Source of the DNA: JAFGBM01 sp964610155
GTDB taxonomy: Bacteria; Actinomycetota; Actinomycetes; Actinomycetales; Demequinaceae
DNA length: 57,110 nucleotides
Assembly (NCBI GenBank): GCA_964610155.1
Contig: CAZSUY010000011.1
Location: 1 to 57,110 of the forward strand
Reading direction: 5' to 3'
Every line of letters begins with the position of its first letter. Within the stretch, counting starts at the first letter, position 1. Position numbers and translations under genes: made by a program. Under the pieces are notes generated by a model. The model saw only the letters and a list, made by a program, of their open reading frames with translations. It was not told where the DNA came from and made no database searches. Shown one piece after another: positions 8,016-16,000 of the stretch.

Positions 8016-9218
8016 CTAGTCGTTTGAGGCGGCCGCCGTGGGCAGGGCGAGCATCCTGTCGAGAGCCACCCTGGCCCAGCGCTTCGTTTCCTCGTCGACG
8101 ACGATGCGGTTGACGACCTCGCCTCGGACGAGCGACTCGAGAGCCCAGACGAGGTGGGGGAGGTCAATCTTGTTCATGGTCGAGCAGAAGCAGATGGTGT
8201 CGTGGAGGAAGTAGATCTGCTTGTCGGGGTGGGCGTCCGCCAGGCGGCGAACGAGGTTGAGCTCCGTGCCGATTGCCCAGGCACTGCCAGCCTCCGCAGC
8301 CTCAATCGCCTTGATGATCCCCTCTGTCGAGCCGATCTCGTCGGCGGCGAGCGCCACGTCGTGAACACACTCAGGGTGGACGATCACCTTGACGTCCGGG
8401 ACCTCGGCGCGGATGCGCTCGACGTTATCCAGGCGGAACCGCGCGTGGACCGAGCAGTGGCCCTTCCACAGGATCATTCGAGCTGCTGCGAGAGCCTCGA
8501 GGGAGTTGCCGCCGAAGGGTTTGGTGGGGTCGTACAAGATGCAGTCATCGAGGCTGAGCCCAAGGTTGAGCACCGCAGTGTTGCGGCCCAGGTGTTGGTC
8601 GGGTAGGAAGAGGATCTTTCCGTCGCCGTTGAGGCCGCCAACCTGGTCGAAAGCCCACCGGAGCGCGGATTCTGCATTCGAAGAGGTGCAGACGGCTCCG
8701 CCGTTGCGCCCGCAGAAGGCCTTGATCGCGGCGGTCGAGTTCATGTAGGTAACAGGGATGGTTCGGTCGGGAATCCCGGCCGCGGCGAGGTCTTCCCATG
8801 CGTGCTCGACCTGGGTGATATCCGCCATGTCAGCCATCGAGCAGCCGGCGCCCATGTCGGGGAGGATGACCGCCTGAGCATCGGAGGTCAGGATGTCCGC
8901 GCTCTCGGCCATGAAGTGGACGCCACAGAAGACGATGAACTCCGATTCTGGTCGATCGGCGGCATCGCGCGCGAGCTTGAACGAGTCGCCGGTCACGTCA
9001 GCGAACTGGATGACCTCGTCGCGCTGGTAGTGGTGGCCGAGCACGAAGACGCGGCTTCCCAAGGTTGCTTTTACGGCGGCGGCTCTTTCGACGAGGCCGG
9101 GGTCGGAAGGCGAGGGAAGCCCACCGGGGCAGTCGACACCCCTTTCGGAGTCCGCGTCCTTGCCCCGCCCGAGGAGCATGAGGGCGGACGGCTTGGGCTC
9201 GATGAACGCATCGGTCAT
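8016..9218 (-). CDS. nadA: Quinolinate synthase
   Basis: This [4Fe-4S] enzyme condenses iminoaspartate with dihydroxyacetone phosphate to quinolinate in NAD synthesis. The 400-residue product has GHHYQRDEVIQFAD near the N-terminus, FCGVHFMAESADIL with the first cluster cysteine C98, the CTSSNAE motif with the second, and the third near the C-terminus in the CFCSTMNK stretch. The start is placed at 9218. A GGAAGA-like site and an AAGAAT-N6-ATG arrangement both fit it, and the in-frame codons upstream are poorly placed. nadB and nadC are not adjacent. The neighbours on the far side of the gap are an Fe-S carrier-type gene and a desulfurase-like gene, which fits Fe-S supply. Confidence 0.93.
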   Translation of the reverse strand: MTDAFIEPKPSALMLLGRGKDADSERGVDCPGGLPSPSDPGLVERAAAVKATLGSRVFVLGHHYQRDEVIQFADVTGDSFKLARDAADRPESEFIVFCGVHFMAESADILTSDAQAVILPDMGAGCSMADMADITQVEHAWEDLAAAGIPDRTIPVTYMNSTAAIKAFCGRNGGAVCTSSNAESALRWAFDQVGGLNGDGKILFLPDQHLGRNTAVLNLGLSLDDCILYDPTKPFGGNSLEALAAARMILWKGHCSVHARFRLDNVERIRAEVPDVKVIVHPECVHDVALAADEIGSTEGIIKAIEAAEAGSAWAIGTELNLVRRLADAHPDKQIYFLHDTICFCSTMNKIDLPHLVWALESLVRGEVVNRIVVDEETKRWARVALDRMLALPTAAASND

Positions 9219-9343
9219 GTGGCCATTCTTCCATGACACCTTTGCGACGGGGTGAGTAGGGGTCATCGAGACGGGGAACCTGCCGATTCCGGGAATACGG
9301 GAACGGGCACGTACGCTGTTCCGGTATTAGTGAAAGGAATCCC

Positions 9344-9696
9344 ATGAACTCCTCGACCGAGACCCCGACCCACGGCGTAGACATCACCCCTGCGGCTGCT
9401 ACGAAGGCATCGAGCCTCCTCAAGCAGGAGGGCCGGGACGACCTTCGTCTACGGATTTCCGTACAGCCGGGTGGATGCTCGGGGTTGTGGTGTATCAGCT
9501 CTACTTCGACGAACGCACCCTCGAAGGCGATGCAATACGTGACTTCGACGGTGTGGAGGTCGTTATCGACAAGATGTCGGTGCCCTATCTCGATGGGGCG
9601 ACGATCGACTTCTCCGACACCATCGAGAAGCAAGGCTTCACCGTCGACAATCCCAACGCCGCGCAGACCTGTGCCTGCGGAGATTCCTTCTGCTAG
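9344..9696 (+). pseudogene. erpA: ErpA/IscA-type Fe-S carrier gene with a frameshift
   Basis: An AAAGGAAT site precedes ATG 9344. The first frame gives the HesB/IscA N-terminus up to LRLRISVQPGGCSGL, with the first conserved cysteine, then loses homology. The family sequence resumes in the -1 frame as YQLYFDERTLEGDAIRD and runs to the C-terminal TCACGDSFC with the last two cluster cysteines. The break lies at about 9478-9492, in GCTCGGGGTTGTGGTGTATC. The rest of the protein is intact and under-diverged, which argues for a very recent mutation, a base-calling error beside the GGGG run, or slippage on GGGG. Such A-type carriers deliver [4Fe-4S] clusters to enzymes such as NadA next door. Confidence 0.8.
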
Positions 9697-9726
9697 GTCG
9701 GCAATTTCGTCGAGAGGCCGGGAGGG

Positions 9727-10845
9727 TCAGACCGGAGGCCGGGGAGCGAGTTCACTTGAGACGACTCGCTTGAGGGCCAAGAGGAAAGCGTCGATGTCCG
9801 CATCGGCGACGCCCGGGTGCAACCCGATTCGAAGGTTTCCGAGCGTGACAATATCGAGCGCGGTAAGTACGTGGCTCTGTGGTGAAGGATCAGTGGTGCA
9901 GGCGGAACCCGACCCCACCGCGAAGCCCTCGTGATCGAGAGCGCTTGCGAGGGCTTCTCCGTCGATTCGCTCGAAGACGGCGGTCAGCACATGGGGTAGG
10001 GAGATCGCGGGATCTCCGATAACTCGTGCGCCATCCATGGCTCGAATGGAGTTGCGGAGTCTGTCGGTCAGACTCCGGAGCCGTGTCGCGACCTCGGCGC
10101 GGTGGGCTTCCCGTTCATCGAGCGCGACGGCGGCGGCGAGGGCGGTCGCGACATTCACCTTGCCCGTCACGATGGGATAGATGGGCAACCAACGGGAGTG
10201 CGCCCCAAAGGCGAGAATGGCGACGCCTCGGGGAGCTCCCCAGTCAGATGGATCCGTGATGAGGGCATCCCAGTGGCGTGGTGGCTCGACGTGACCGATG
10301 CTCGTGGTGGCGTCGACGACGAGAGGTACCCTCGCCTTGATTGTCTCGGAGTGGATGATCTCGAGTCGTTGGATCGTACCGATCTCTTGGTTGGCGTGCT
10401 GAACGGCTGCCAGGGAGACATCCTCTCCTTCGAGGGCCTCCTCGAAAGCTTCGAGGTCGATTCGACCGCTGTCCTCGACGGGGATGAACGACACCGAAGC
10501 GCTAATTCGGTCTGCGATCCTCAGAAGTGGGCGGCGCTCGATGGCCGAGGCCACGACCCTTGACATCCCGCGGCGAGAGGCGGCGATCCCGGATATCGCC
10601 CGATCGAACCCTAGGCCGAAGGTCGGAACGAAGAGGGTGTGCTCCACGGGCGAGCCCAGCACGGCGGCGATGGCCTCCCTCGCCCCGTCGAGAAGAGCCC
10701 TTGCCCGCCGGGACTCGGCGTGGAGGCGCTCCGGATCGGCCCACCCCTCATCGATCGCGGCGAGGAAGGCCGCCCGCGTCCGAGGCGTCATTGGGGCGCT
10801 CCCTGAGGCGTCCATGAAGACGCGTTGTCCGGCGGGAGTGTCCAT
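9727..10845 (-). CDS. Cysteine desulfurase-like protein lacking the PLP lysine
   Basis: This is a 372-residue fold-type I aminotransferase-class-V protein. It keeps several NifS/IscS landmarks: QHANQEIGTIQ (about 149-159), VVDATTSIGHV with the pyridine-nitrogen aspartate (D178), and the mobile-loop catalytic cysteine C316 in GSGSACTTDPSPQSHVL. Where family members have S-x-H-K-x-x-G-P-x-G, this one reads DPSDWGAPRG, so the Schiff-base lysine is aspartate or missing. A normal desulfurase reaction is therefore unlikely. It may be a structural or regulatory paralogue acting with the Fe-S carrier and NadA genes beside it. The ATG at 10845 is chosen because TACGGT lies seven bases before it and the domain begins there. 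Confidence 0.75.
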   Translation of the reverse strand: MDTPAGQRVFMDASGSAPMTPRTRAAFLAAIDEGWADPERLHAESRRARALLDGAREAIAAVLGSPVEHTLFVPTFGLGFDRAISGIAASRRGMSRVVASAIERRPLLRIADRISASVSFIPVEDSGRIDLEAFEEALEGEDVSLAAVQHANQEIGTIQRLEIIHSETIKARVPLVVDATTSIGHVEPPRHWDALITDPSDWGAPRGVAILAFGAHSRWLPIYPIVTGKVNVATALAAAVALDEREAHRAEVATRLRSLTDRLRNSIRAMDGARVIGDPAISLPHVLTAVFERIDGEALASALDHEGFAVGSGSACTTDPSPQSHVLTALDIVTLGNLRIGLHPGVADADIDAFLLALKRVVSSELAPRPPV

Positions 10846-10971
10846 AGGGGAAACCGTACCGTGTGGGTGGTCTCGAGGTGGAGGAGAACCGACCAAGTTT
10901 CCGTAACCTTTTAGGTCCGGTGGGCGATGTCGAGGGTGAGAGTGTTATCAGAGCGTCTATCGGAGGTCATC

Positions 10972-11520
10972 ATGTTGGAGCAGAAGAGAATTACCCGCAT
11001 CTTCGCGGTCGTGGCGGGCGCATCGATGCTCGTCCTCGCGGGTCCGGCGGCCCTTGCCGACGACGAGCCCACCGCAAATCCATCGCCCGCACCGGTTGCC
11101 GTGGACGAGGGGAACGGTCAATATGGCGAGAACTGCGTCATCGTTGTTCAGCCCGAGAGGACGCTGAAGAACGGCAAGGTGGTCCCGGCCAAGACCCGGA
11201 TCTCCAATGCTTGTGTGCAGGAGCGCGACCGGGTTCGCGCCGAGCGTGCCCTTCAGCGCGAGGAGCGCACTCAACTTCGTGAAGAGGTCAGGGCGGCCGG
11301 AGGCTCGTGGGGAGCGGTCGTGCGCCAGGAGACAATGGTCAAGGTCGCGACGAAACTCGCAGAGCGTCACCTCCAGGCACCGGGATCGGCGGCGCTGGAA
11401 CAGGTCCTGACCCTCGTCAATCGTGGACTGCCTGAGGCGCTTCAACTAGACATCGAGGCGTTCCTCGACCAGTACGAACTGGTATTCGCCGACCTCATCG
11501 TGGCCGACGACGAGGTTTAG
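10972..11520 (+). CDS. Secreted protein of unknown function
   Basis: The product has 182 residues. GGAGG five bases before ATG 10972 fixes the start. Residues 1-30 are a Sec signal peptide (MLEQKR, then IFAVVAGASMLVLAGPAALA) with a likely cleavage at ALA-DD. The mature part has an acidic, Pro/Ala-rich linker, two cysteines (in ENCVIVV and SNACVQE) that could form a disulfide, and a long charged, probably coiled-coil segment (about 80-115, rich in Arg/Glu). No domain is recognised. It ends 24 bases before a strong intrinsic terminator, so it is a monocistronic unit. Confidence 0.7.
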   Translation: MLEQKRITRIFAVVAGASMLVLAGPAALADDEPTANPSPAPVAVDEGNGQYGENCVIVVQPERTLKNGKVVPAKTRISNACVQERDRVRAERALQREERTQLREEVRAAGGSWGAVVRQETMVKVATKLAERHLQAPGSAALEQVLTLVNRGLPEALQLDIEAFLDQYELVFADLIVADDEV

Positions 11521-11544
11521 GGTTTGTAGAAGCTAGCCACTAGA

Positions 11545-11584
11545 TGAAGGGACCCGGTCCGTAGGATCCGGGTCCCTTCATTTT
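11545..11584 (+). terminator. Rho-independent terminator
   Basis: A perfect 13-bp stem, TGAAGGGACCCGG with CCGGGTCCCTTCA, has a 10-base loop and is followed by TTTT at 11581-11584. It closes the secreted-protein gene and faces the convergent sodA. Confidence 0.88.
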
Positions 11585-11597
11585 GCTTAAGGACCGA

Positions 11598-12221
11598 CTA
11601 GGGGACGATTAACCCGGCCGTTTTCGCGGCGGCGGCGGTGTACCGATCCTTAACGTTCCCCCAGTCGGTGACGTTCCACCACGCCGCGACGTAGTCGGCC
11701 TTGACATTCTTGTACTGCAGGTAAAACGCGTGTTCCCACATGTCGAGCATGAGCAGCGGGACGAGGCCTGGCGCGATGTTGCCCTGCTGGTCGTATAGCT
11801 GAACGACGATGAGTCGCGAGCCAATCGAATCCCACGCGAGGATGGCCCATCCCGAACCCTGAATCGTCATAGCCACGGCCGTGAAATGCGCGCGGAAGGA
11901 GTCGAACGAGCCGAACTGATCGTCGATCGCCTGCGCGAGTTCACCGGTGGGCTTGTCGCCACCACCGGGGGACATGTTCGTCCAGAAGACGGAGTGGTTG
12001 ATGTGTCCGCCCAGGTTGAAGGCGAGGTTCTTCTCCAGCATCGGGATGGTGGTGAAGGATTCCTTCGCTCGGGCCTCCGCCATTTGTTCGAGGGCCGTGT
12101 TGGCGCCCGCGACGTAGGCAGCATGGTGCTTGGAGTGGTGGAGTTCCATGATTTCTCCGGAGATGTGCGGAGCGAGGGCGCCGTAATCGTAGGAAAGCTC
12201 GGGAAGCGAGTAGATGGCCAT
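11598..12221 (-). CDS. sodA: Superoxide dismutase, Mn/Fe family
   Basis: The enzyme converts superoxide to hydrogen peroxide and oxygen. The 207-residue product has all four metal ligands: H28 in ELHHSKHH, H76 in INHSVFW, D160 and H164 in DMWEHAFYLQY. Length and motifs match actinobacterial Mn/Fe SODs. The metal cannot be assigned with confidence. AAGGAGA precedes the ATG. The roughly 210-base upstream region holds a small hairpin (CGGAGC/GCTCCG, 12269-12284) in the likely 5' leader. No secretion signal is visible. Confidence 0.95.
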   Translation of the reverse strand: MAIYSLPELSYDYGALAPHISGEIMELHHSKHHAAYVAGANTALEQMAEARAKESFTTIPMLEKNLAFNLGGHINHSVFWTNMSPGGGDKPTGELAQAIDDQFGSFDSFRAHFTAVAMTIQGSGWAILAWDSIGSRLIVVQLYDQQGNIAPGLVPLLMLDMWEHAFYLQYKNVKADYVAAWWNVTDWGNVKDRYTAAAAKTAGLIVP

Positions 12222-12431
12222 GAGGGTCTCCTTGCGGTCGATTCCATACGTACAGGTGGTTGGTCACACGGAGCAGGGGCTCCGATGTGTCCAACCGGCA
12301 AAAACCGGTGATGTATTCCCCGGGTAGTCCGCACCCGACGACATGATCCATTCTGTCCCAATACGAGGGAGAAAGGGCGGGAGAGGCCATGATCGGATTC
12401 ACGGCATGCCTCTACGTGCCAGAATGTCGCC

Positions 12432-12875
12432 ATGAGCAACCGTGCCCGCCGCAAGGCCCTCCCCACCGTCGATGCCAAGATCCTTCTGTACAGCGACGAT
12501 CACCACGTGCGTGACGGGGTGAGGTTCGCTGTCGGGTTCGACATAAAGGGCCGTGAGGTTCAGTGGACGGAGACCGCCACCCACGCGGCCGTCGTCTCTG
12601 AGGCCGAGGGAACGGAATTCGATCTCATCATCCTCGATGGCGAGGCCGCGAAGACCGGAGGCATGGGCATATGCCGACAGCTCAAGCACGAGTTGCGCAA
12701 CTGCCCACCGGTGCTACTCCTCGTCGGAAGGCGCGATGACGCGTGGCTTGCCACGTGGTCTGAGGCGGATGGGGCCATCTCCCAACCGATAGACCCGTTC
12801 GAAATGAAGGCGGCAGTCGACGAGTTTTTTGCGCCTCGATCAGACAGTGAGCGTCCGCCAGCTGAAAACGAATAG
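12432..12875 (+). CDS. Receiver-domain-like protein upstream of trpD
   Basis: The 147-residue protein has a response-regulator-like fold: ILLYSDDHHVRDGV at the first strand with an acidic pair, FDLIILDGEA at the phosphoacceptor strand with a candidate aspartate, and PPVLLLVG and ISQPIDPFEM at the later strands. The conserved lysine is not obvious at its usual place, so phosphorylation is uncertain. There is no output domain. Homologues sit beside trpD in other Actinobacteria. CAGAAT followed by six bases precedes the ATG, so it may be leaderless. It lies 28 bases before trpD and is probably cotranscribed with it. Confidence 0.7.
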   Translation: MSNRARRKALPTVDAKILLYSDDHHVRDGVRFAVGFDIKGREVQWTETATHAAVVSEAEGTEFDLIILDGEAAKTGGMGICRQLKHELRNCPPVLLLVGRRDDAWLATWSEADGAISQPIDPFEMKAAVDEFFAPRSDSERPPAENE

Positions 12876-12903
12876 CGCCAACGGCGCGGAGGAAGGGGAA
12901 ATC

Positions 12904-13944
12904 ATGGCGACGTGGCCCGATGTCCTTGGCCGCCTAATGGGCAGGAACGATCTTACGAAGGATGACACGACGTGGGTCATGGATCGAGTGCTCGCCGACG
13001 AGGCGCCTCCCGTTGCGGTTGCGGCCTTCCTGGCTGCGCTCAGGACCAAGGGCGAGACCGTTGACGAGGTGGCCGGCCTTGCGGAGGCGATGCTCGGGCA
13101 CGCGAACCGTATCGAAGTTCCAGGACGTGCTGTCGATGTCGTCGGAACCGGTGGGGATGGCCGACACACGGTCAATATTTCGACCATGGCGTCCATCGTT
13201 GTCGCGGGCACGGGTACCACCGTCGTCAAGCATGGCAACCGGGCGGCATCGTCAAAGTGTGGGGCCGCCGACATGTTGGCCGCCCTCGGGATCAGTCTGG
13301 ACCTCCCCCCGGCCAGGGTCGAGGAGATCGCCAAGGAGGTCGGCATCACCTTCTGTTTCGCCCAGGTGTTCCACCCCTCAATGCGGTTCGCAGGACCGAT
13401 TCGGAAGGAAATGGGTGTTCCGACGACGTTCAACATCCTCGGGCCGCTCACCAATCCGGCCCAGCCCACCTCGTCGGCCATCGGCTCCGCGAGCCTCGTG
13501 CTCGGTCCCGTCATGGCCGGGGTGTTGGCGAACCAGGGCCGTGAGGGGATTGTGTTCCGCAGCACCGATGGTCTTGATGAGCTCGCAGGCACCGCGCCCG
13601 CCGACGTGTGGGAAGTCCGGGGAGGTAAGGTCACCCAGGCGATACTCGATCCCGTGGCCGACCTGGGTGTCACCGCCATAGTCATCGAAGATCTTCGGGG
13701 AGGGGAAGCCGAGGAGAACGCCGCCATCGCGCGGAAGGTCCTCGCTGGCGACAAGGGACCGGTGAGGGAGACCATCATCCTCAACGCGGCCGCCGGACTC
13801 GTCGCGGATGGAGTGTTGGCCGGTACAGAAGTCGGGAGCCTTGTCGAAAGGTTCCGGGCCGGAATCGAGTACGCCACCTCCGCGATCGATAGCGGCGAGG
13901 CCGCAAAGGTCCTCGAGCGCTGGATCGAGGCGAGCACGAGGTAA
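12904..13944 (+). CDS. trpD: Anthranilate phosphoribosyltransferase
   Basis: The enzyme joins anthranilate and phosphoribosyl pyrophosphate, the second step of tryptophan synthesis. The 346-residue product has VGTGGDGRHTVNIST (PRPP-binding loop), VVKHGNRAASSKCGAAD, FCFAQVFHPSMRFAGPIRKEMG and FNILGPLTNPA. The start is the ATG at 12904, preceded by a strong GGAGGAAGGGG. The longer open frame upstream reads through the receiver-like gene. No other trp genes are nearby. Confidence 0.95.
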   Translation: MATWPDVLGRLMGRNDLTKDDTTWVMDRVLADEAPPVAVAAFLAALRTKGETVDEVAGLAEAMLGHANRIEVPGRAVDVVGTGGDGRHTVNISTMASIVVAGTGTTVVKHGNRAASSKCGAADMLAALGISLDLPPARVEEIAKEVGITFCFAQVFHPSMRFAGPIRKEMGVPTTFNILGPLTNPAQPTSSAIGSASLVLGPVMAGVLANQGREGIVFRSTDGLDELAGTAPADVWEVRGGKVTQAILDPVADLGVTAIVIEDLRGGEAEENAAIARKVLAGDKGPVRETIILNAAAGLVADGVLAGTEVGSLVERFRAGIEYATSAIDSGEAAKVLERWIEASTR

Positions 13945-13962
13945 TCCACGAGGTAGCCCACC

Positions 13963-14012
13963 ATGGAGCCAGAACAGTGGAGCCAGAACAGTGGAGCCAG
14001 AACCGTGGGGCC
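13963..14012. repeat. Three tandem 14-bp repeats
   Basis: The unit GTGGAGCCAGAACA occurs three times in a row (13963, 13977, 13991) with single-base differences at the ends, then a partial unit. It fills the space between the ends of convergent trpD and the exonuclease gene. No hairpin or coding role is seen. Confidence 0.85.
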
Positions 14013-14014
14013 GA

Positions 14015-15757
14015 CTAGTTGCGGAGGTCAGTCCCGGCGTACACGTCCCTCACGCGGGCGTGATCCTCTCGGCGGGCCGTCACCCATGAGGAGTGCCTGC
14101 CCGCACCGCGTATGGGTTGAGACCACTCGCCCTCGACCCTGAGGAGCCTCACACCTGGGGTATCGAGCCAGGTCGCGATAATCCGCTGTTCCTCGATGAG
14201 CGGTGGACCGTCGGGGACCGCGGCGGATGCGGGCCCGAGGAGGTCCTCGGCGATGGACCCGAGTTCCCCTGAGGCGCTCTCTGGTAGTCGCGTGGTCCCA
14301 GCGAGCCAGCCACGAGTGATGGCCGCGATATCCCAGGCCTCCCCCTCAGGGCGGGCCGCAACGATGGAACAGCGGTGAAGCGCCTGGAAGTATTGGGCAT
14401 CCGCGGCTCCTTGGACGAAGGCGCTTACCCCATCACGGAGGGTGGCCGCCCGTTCGTAGTCGAGCCTGGAGGCGTATTCCGCGATGCGTTCAGCGAGGGT
14501 CTCAATGACGGAGGAGGGATCTTGGACGATGGCATCGCGGAGGGCCTCGACGACTCCCGAGTAGCCGCGCTGATCTCCATGAACGCAAGGAGCCGCGCAG
14601 GATCCCAGGTCGCTCAGGATGCAACTTCTCGCCCCTTGGCGCGGGATCCTTGGCAATCGACCGGTGCAAGTACGCACGGCCAGGGCTTCATGGAGGGCCT
14701 CGATGGCAGCTTTCGCGTCTTTCGCTCCTCCCATGGGTCCAATGTGGAGGGCCTCACCGGAGACGGCGCGAACCAGGCTCAGGCGGGGGTAGGGCTCGTT
14801 GGTGATCCGGATCCAGGAGGTGTGCTCGGGGTGGCTCGACCGCCGGTTGTAACGCGGCCGGTCGCGATTGATAAGACGGATTTCCGTGACATTCGCCTCA
14901 AGTTCGGTCGGGGTGGGGTACGCCTCGACCGATTCGGCGATCACGAGCATGTCCCGGATAGACCGCCTCTGCTCGCCCGTCGTGAAGTATGACTTCACTC
15001 GGGAGCGGATGTTCTTGGACGTGCCGATATAGAGCGGTTCCCCGTCATCACCTCGGAAGATGTACACCCCCGGACAGGGAGGCAACACCTCCGCCATCGG
15101 AGCCTTGCGTCGGATGTGGGTGGGCACCGGATTGCGGAGTGAATCCAGGTCCTCGCGGTGGGTGATGCCCCACGCCGCAAGCCGTTCGAACATCGCGTGC
15201 ATGATTTCGGAGGTGGCCCTGGCGTCGTCGAGTGCCCGGTGGTTGGGAGTGACCTCTGTACCGAACACGCGGGCGAGGGTGCCAAGTTTCTTGTTCGGAG
15301 CCTCATCTGAGGTGGTCGCCCGACGGGCAAGGGTGACGGTGTCGACGATGGAGTTTCCCGGCCAGGGATATTCGTGCTCCCGGCACGCCGCCTTGAGAAA
15401 TCCCACATCGAACGAGGCGTTGTGGGCCACGAGGATCGCGTCGGAGAGAAATTCAAGAAAGGTGGGCAGAACTTCGCCGATGGTGGGAGCCCCGGCAACC
15501 ATAGCGTCCGTGATGCCTGTCAGGGCGACGATCATCGGCGGGATGGGGTGGCCAGGATCGATGAGGGTCTGGAACTCCCCGATGACCTCGCCCCCTCGGG
15601 TCTTGACCGCTCCGATTTCGGTGATGGCGCTCGTACGTGGGGAGCCTCCCGTGGTTTCAAGGTCGACGGTGACAAAGGTGACAGCTGAAAGCGGCTCCCT
15701 GGCATCCTCGAGGCTTGACTGGATGGCCGTGCCCTCGTCGGTGATGGCGGTCGTCAT
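14015..15757 (-). CDS. DnaQ-like exonuclease fused to a UvrC-type GIY-YIG nuclease region
   Basis: The 580-residue fusion is probably a DNA repair nuclease. Residues 25-190 are a DEDDh 3'-5' exonuclease (FVTVDLETTGG, HNASFDVGFL, HRALDDA). A GIY-YIG domain follows (PGVYIFRGDDGEPLYIGTSKNIRSRV, about 240-320), then a cysteine-containing and UvrB-contact-like region (YASRLDYERAATLRD). The architecture matches the actinobacterial Rv2191 family, which like this gene lies near trpD. The C-terminal RNase H-like half of UvrC is not present. The ATG at 15757 has TACCGT and six bases before it, suggesting a leaderless mRNA. The open frame upstream has no conserved sequence. Confidence 0.85.
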   Translation of the reverse strand: MTTAITDEGTAIQSSLEDAREPLSAVTFVTVDLETTGGSPRTSAITEIGAVKTRGGEVIGEFQTLIDPGHPIPPMIVALTGITDAMVAGAPTIGEVLPTFLEFLSDAILVAHNASFDVGFLKAACREHEYPWPGNSIVDTVTLARRATTSDEAPNKKLGTLARVFGTEVTPNHRALDDARATSEIMHAMFERLAAWGITHREDLDSLRNPVPTHIRRKAPMAEVLPPCPGVYIFRGDDGEPLYIGTSKNIRSRVKSYFTTGEQRRSIRDMLVIAESVEAYPTPTELEANVTEIRLINRDRPRYNRRSSHPEHTSWIRITNEPYPRLSLVRAVSGEALHIGPMGGAKDAKAAIEALHEALAVRTCTGRLPRIPRQGARSCILSDLGSCAAPCVHGDQRGYSGVVEALRDAIVQDPSSVIETLAERIAEYASRLDYERAATLRDGVSAFVQGAADAQYFQALHRCSIVAARPEGEAWDIAAITRGWLAGTTRLPESASGELGSIAEDLLGPASAAVPDGPPLIEEQRIIATWLDTPGVRLLRVEGEWSQPIRGAGRHSSWVTARREDHARVRDVYAGTDLRN

Positions 15758-16000
15758 GGAACGACGGTAACGCTGGGAGCCGACATCAACGGTGTCGATG
15801 TCAAGGGTGCCGACACCGATGGCGCCAGGGCGAGGACGCGACCCACGTCGGCAACCCGACCTAGGTCGCGCCGGTGGGGTGCCGGGCGACTGTGGATGTC
15901 TGGAGCGTCGGGGTGGATGGATGTCCCCAGGGTGGGGTGGCTGCGCCCGTATCCACAATTTCGGGTATTTCGGACATTCGTGTCAGTGGGTGGTGATGGG
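15758..16000. other. Intergenic region between divergent genes
   Basis: These 243 bases hold the leaderless promoter of the exonuclease gene (TACCGT on the minus strand, 15764-15769) and presumably the HNH gene promoter. No further gene or repeat is seen. Confidence 0.5.

Noticed and set aside
12269..12284. Hairpin in the sodA leader as a riboswitch.
   Set aside because: A 6-bp stem alone is too small, and no metal-riboswitch core is visible.
12840..13964. 374-codon minus-strand frame over trpD.
   Set aside because: Ser/Ala/Pro-rich shadow of trpD with no start signal.
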